The notes under the pieces are model-generated. The model saw only the letters and a list, made by a program, of their open reading frames with translations, did no database searches and was not told where the DNA came from. Made by a program: the position numbers and the translations under genes. A stretch of DNA of 64,000 nucleotides. Source: Roseomonas marmotae (lineage in GTDB: Bacteria; Pseudomonadota; Alphaproteobacteria; Acetobacterales; Acetobacteraceae). Shown here piece after piece: positions 63,696-64,000 of this stretch. The stretch's first letter is position 1. The number at the start of each line of letters is the position of its first letter. The stretch covers positions 1,563,501 to 1,627,500 of the forward strand of contig NZ_CP061091.1 in assembly GCF_017654485.1 (NCBI RefSeq). Direction: 5' to 3'.

Positions 63696-64000
63696 TCAGC
63701 GCCGCTTTTCCACCAGAACGCCCTCATGCTTCAGCGCCTCGATCTGCTCGGGCGTGTAGCCGTGCCGGGCCAGCACCTCGTCGCCATGCTGGTTGAAGCG
63801 CGGCGGCGCCGAGCGGGTGCCGCCGGGAGTGCGGGAGAGTTTGATCGGCGTGCCGAGCGCGCGGAACTCCCCCAGTTCCGTCACCATCTCGCGGTGCGCG
63901 GTATGCGGCTCGGCCAGAGCCTCATCCACATGCAGCACCGGTCCGGCAGGCAGGCCGATGGCCAGCAGCTCGTCGCAGAGCGCATGCCCATCCCGCGTCA
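63696..64000 (-). CDS. CaiB/BaiF-family CoA-transferase, C-terminal end (cut by window edge)
   Basis: Class III CoA-transferase/racemase family; about 100 C-terminal residues are visible. The segment LCDELLAIGLPAGPVLHVDEALAEPHTAHREMVTELGEF is the family's conserved region (xGxPxxPVxxxxEaxxxP), followed by the terminal GTPIKLSRTPGGTRSAPPRFNQHGDEVL. The active-site Asp is outside the window. The substrate (formyl-, carnitine- or other CoA esters) cannot be inferred. Confidence 0.88.
   Translation of the reverse strand, partial: TRDGHALCDELLAIGLPAGPVLHVDEALAEPHTAHREMVTELGEFRALGTPIKLSRTPGGTRSAPPRFNQHGDEVLARHGYTPEQIEALKHEGVLVEKRR

Overview
The window is about 70% G+C and densely coded, with short intergenic gaps and ATGA-type overlaps. 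Gene content and order point to an alphaproteobacterium, most likely Acetobacteraceae of the Roseomonas type. This is an inference from several traits: an RNase E with an acidic insertion in its S1 domain, the gpsA-rlmJ-tsaD block divergent from hemC-hemD-mitofilin-hemY, FdxA and CarD, and many orphan solute-binding proteins. I see no rRNA, tRNA, CRISPR array, prophage or insertion sequence.

Layout. 1-6.4 kb: an edge-truncated cell-wall amidase divergent from rne, then a GNAT-Nudix fusion and a CinA-like protein. 6.4-11.4 kb: three tandem, very similar family 5 substrate-binding proteins with no permease, each followed by its own hairpin. 11.5-20.6 kb: an aspartoacylase-like protein, a DsbA-like protein, a gamma-glutamyltransferase lipoprotein with an aminotransferase, an IalB-like protein, an aldo/keto reductase, a trypsin-like protease, a CBS protein, MscL and a small metallopeptidase. 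20.6-26.7 kb: tesA-thpR-DUF2946-PCuAC-UDG on the minus strand, divergent from the ybbA-ybbP ABC exporter with start codons that interlock. 27-29.1 kb: a Bax-inhibitor-1 protein, CarD and FdxA. 29.2-38.2 kb: an amino-acid locus, with a three-subunit flavin/iron-sulfur dehydrogenase (HcnABC-like) divergent from a DadA-like oxidase and a complete polar amino-acid ABC transporter, followed by a fourth family 5 binding protein. 38.3-46.4 kb: a dCMP deaminase, a PRC-barrel protein, an ECF41 sigma factor with its carboxymuconolactone-decarboxylase partner and a matching promoter, prfC, two EamA transporters, a metallophosphoesterase and a lipid-kinase-like protein. 46.6-59.4 kb: acnA, ccmAB, two small double-glycine-leader proteins, gpsA-rlmJ-tsaD, and hemC-hemD-mitofilin-hemY. 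59.5-64 kb: a frameshifted cadherin-like/proline-repeat/DUF4214 surface protein, a chemotaxis receptor, and an edge-truncated CoA-transferase.

Most notable. (1) Between ccmB and gpsA, a segment of about 550 bp carrying the 3' end of ccmB plus a small double-glycine-leader gene has been tandemly duplicated. It leaves a ccmB remnant and two divergent candidate secreted peptides. (2) The proline-repeat surface protein has a one-base insertion inside a 150-bp tandem repeat that splits it into two frames, which could be a phase switch or a sequencing error. (3) The ECF41 operon carries an exact TGTCACA-N16-CGTC promoter. (4) Three near-duplicate binding proteins stand without a transporter.
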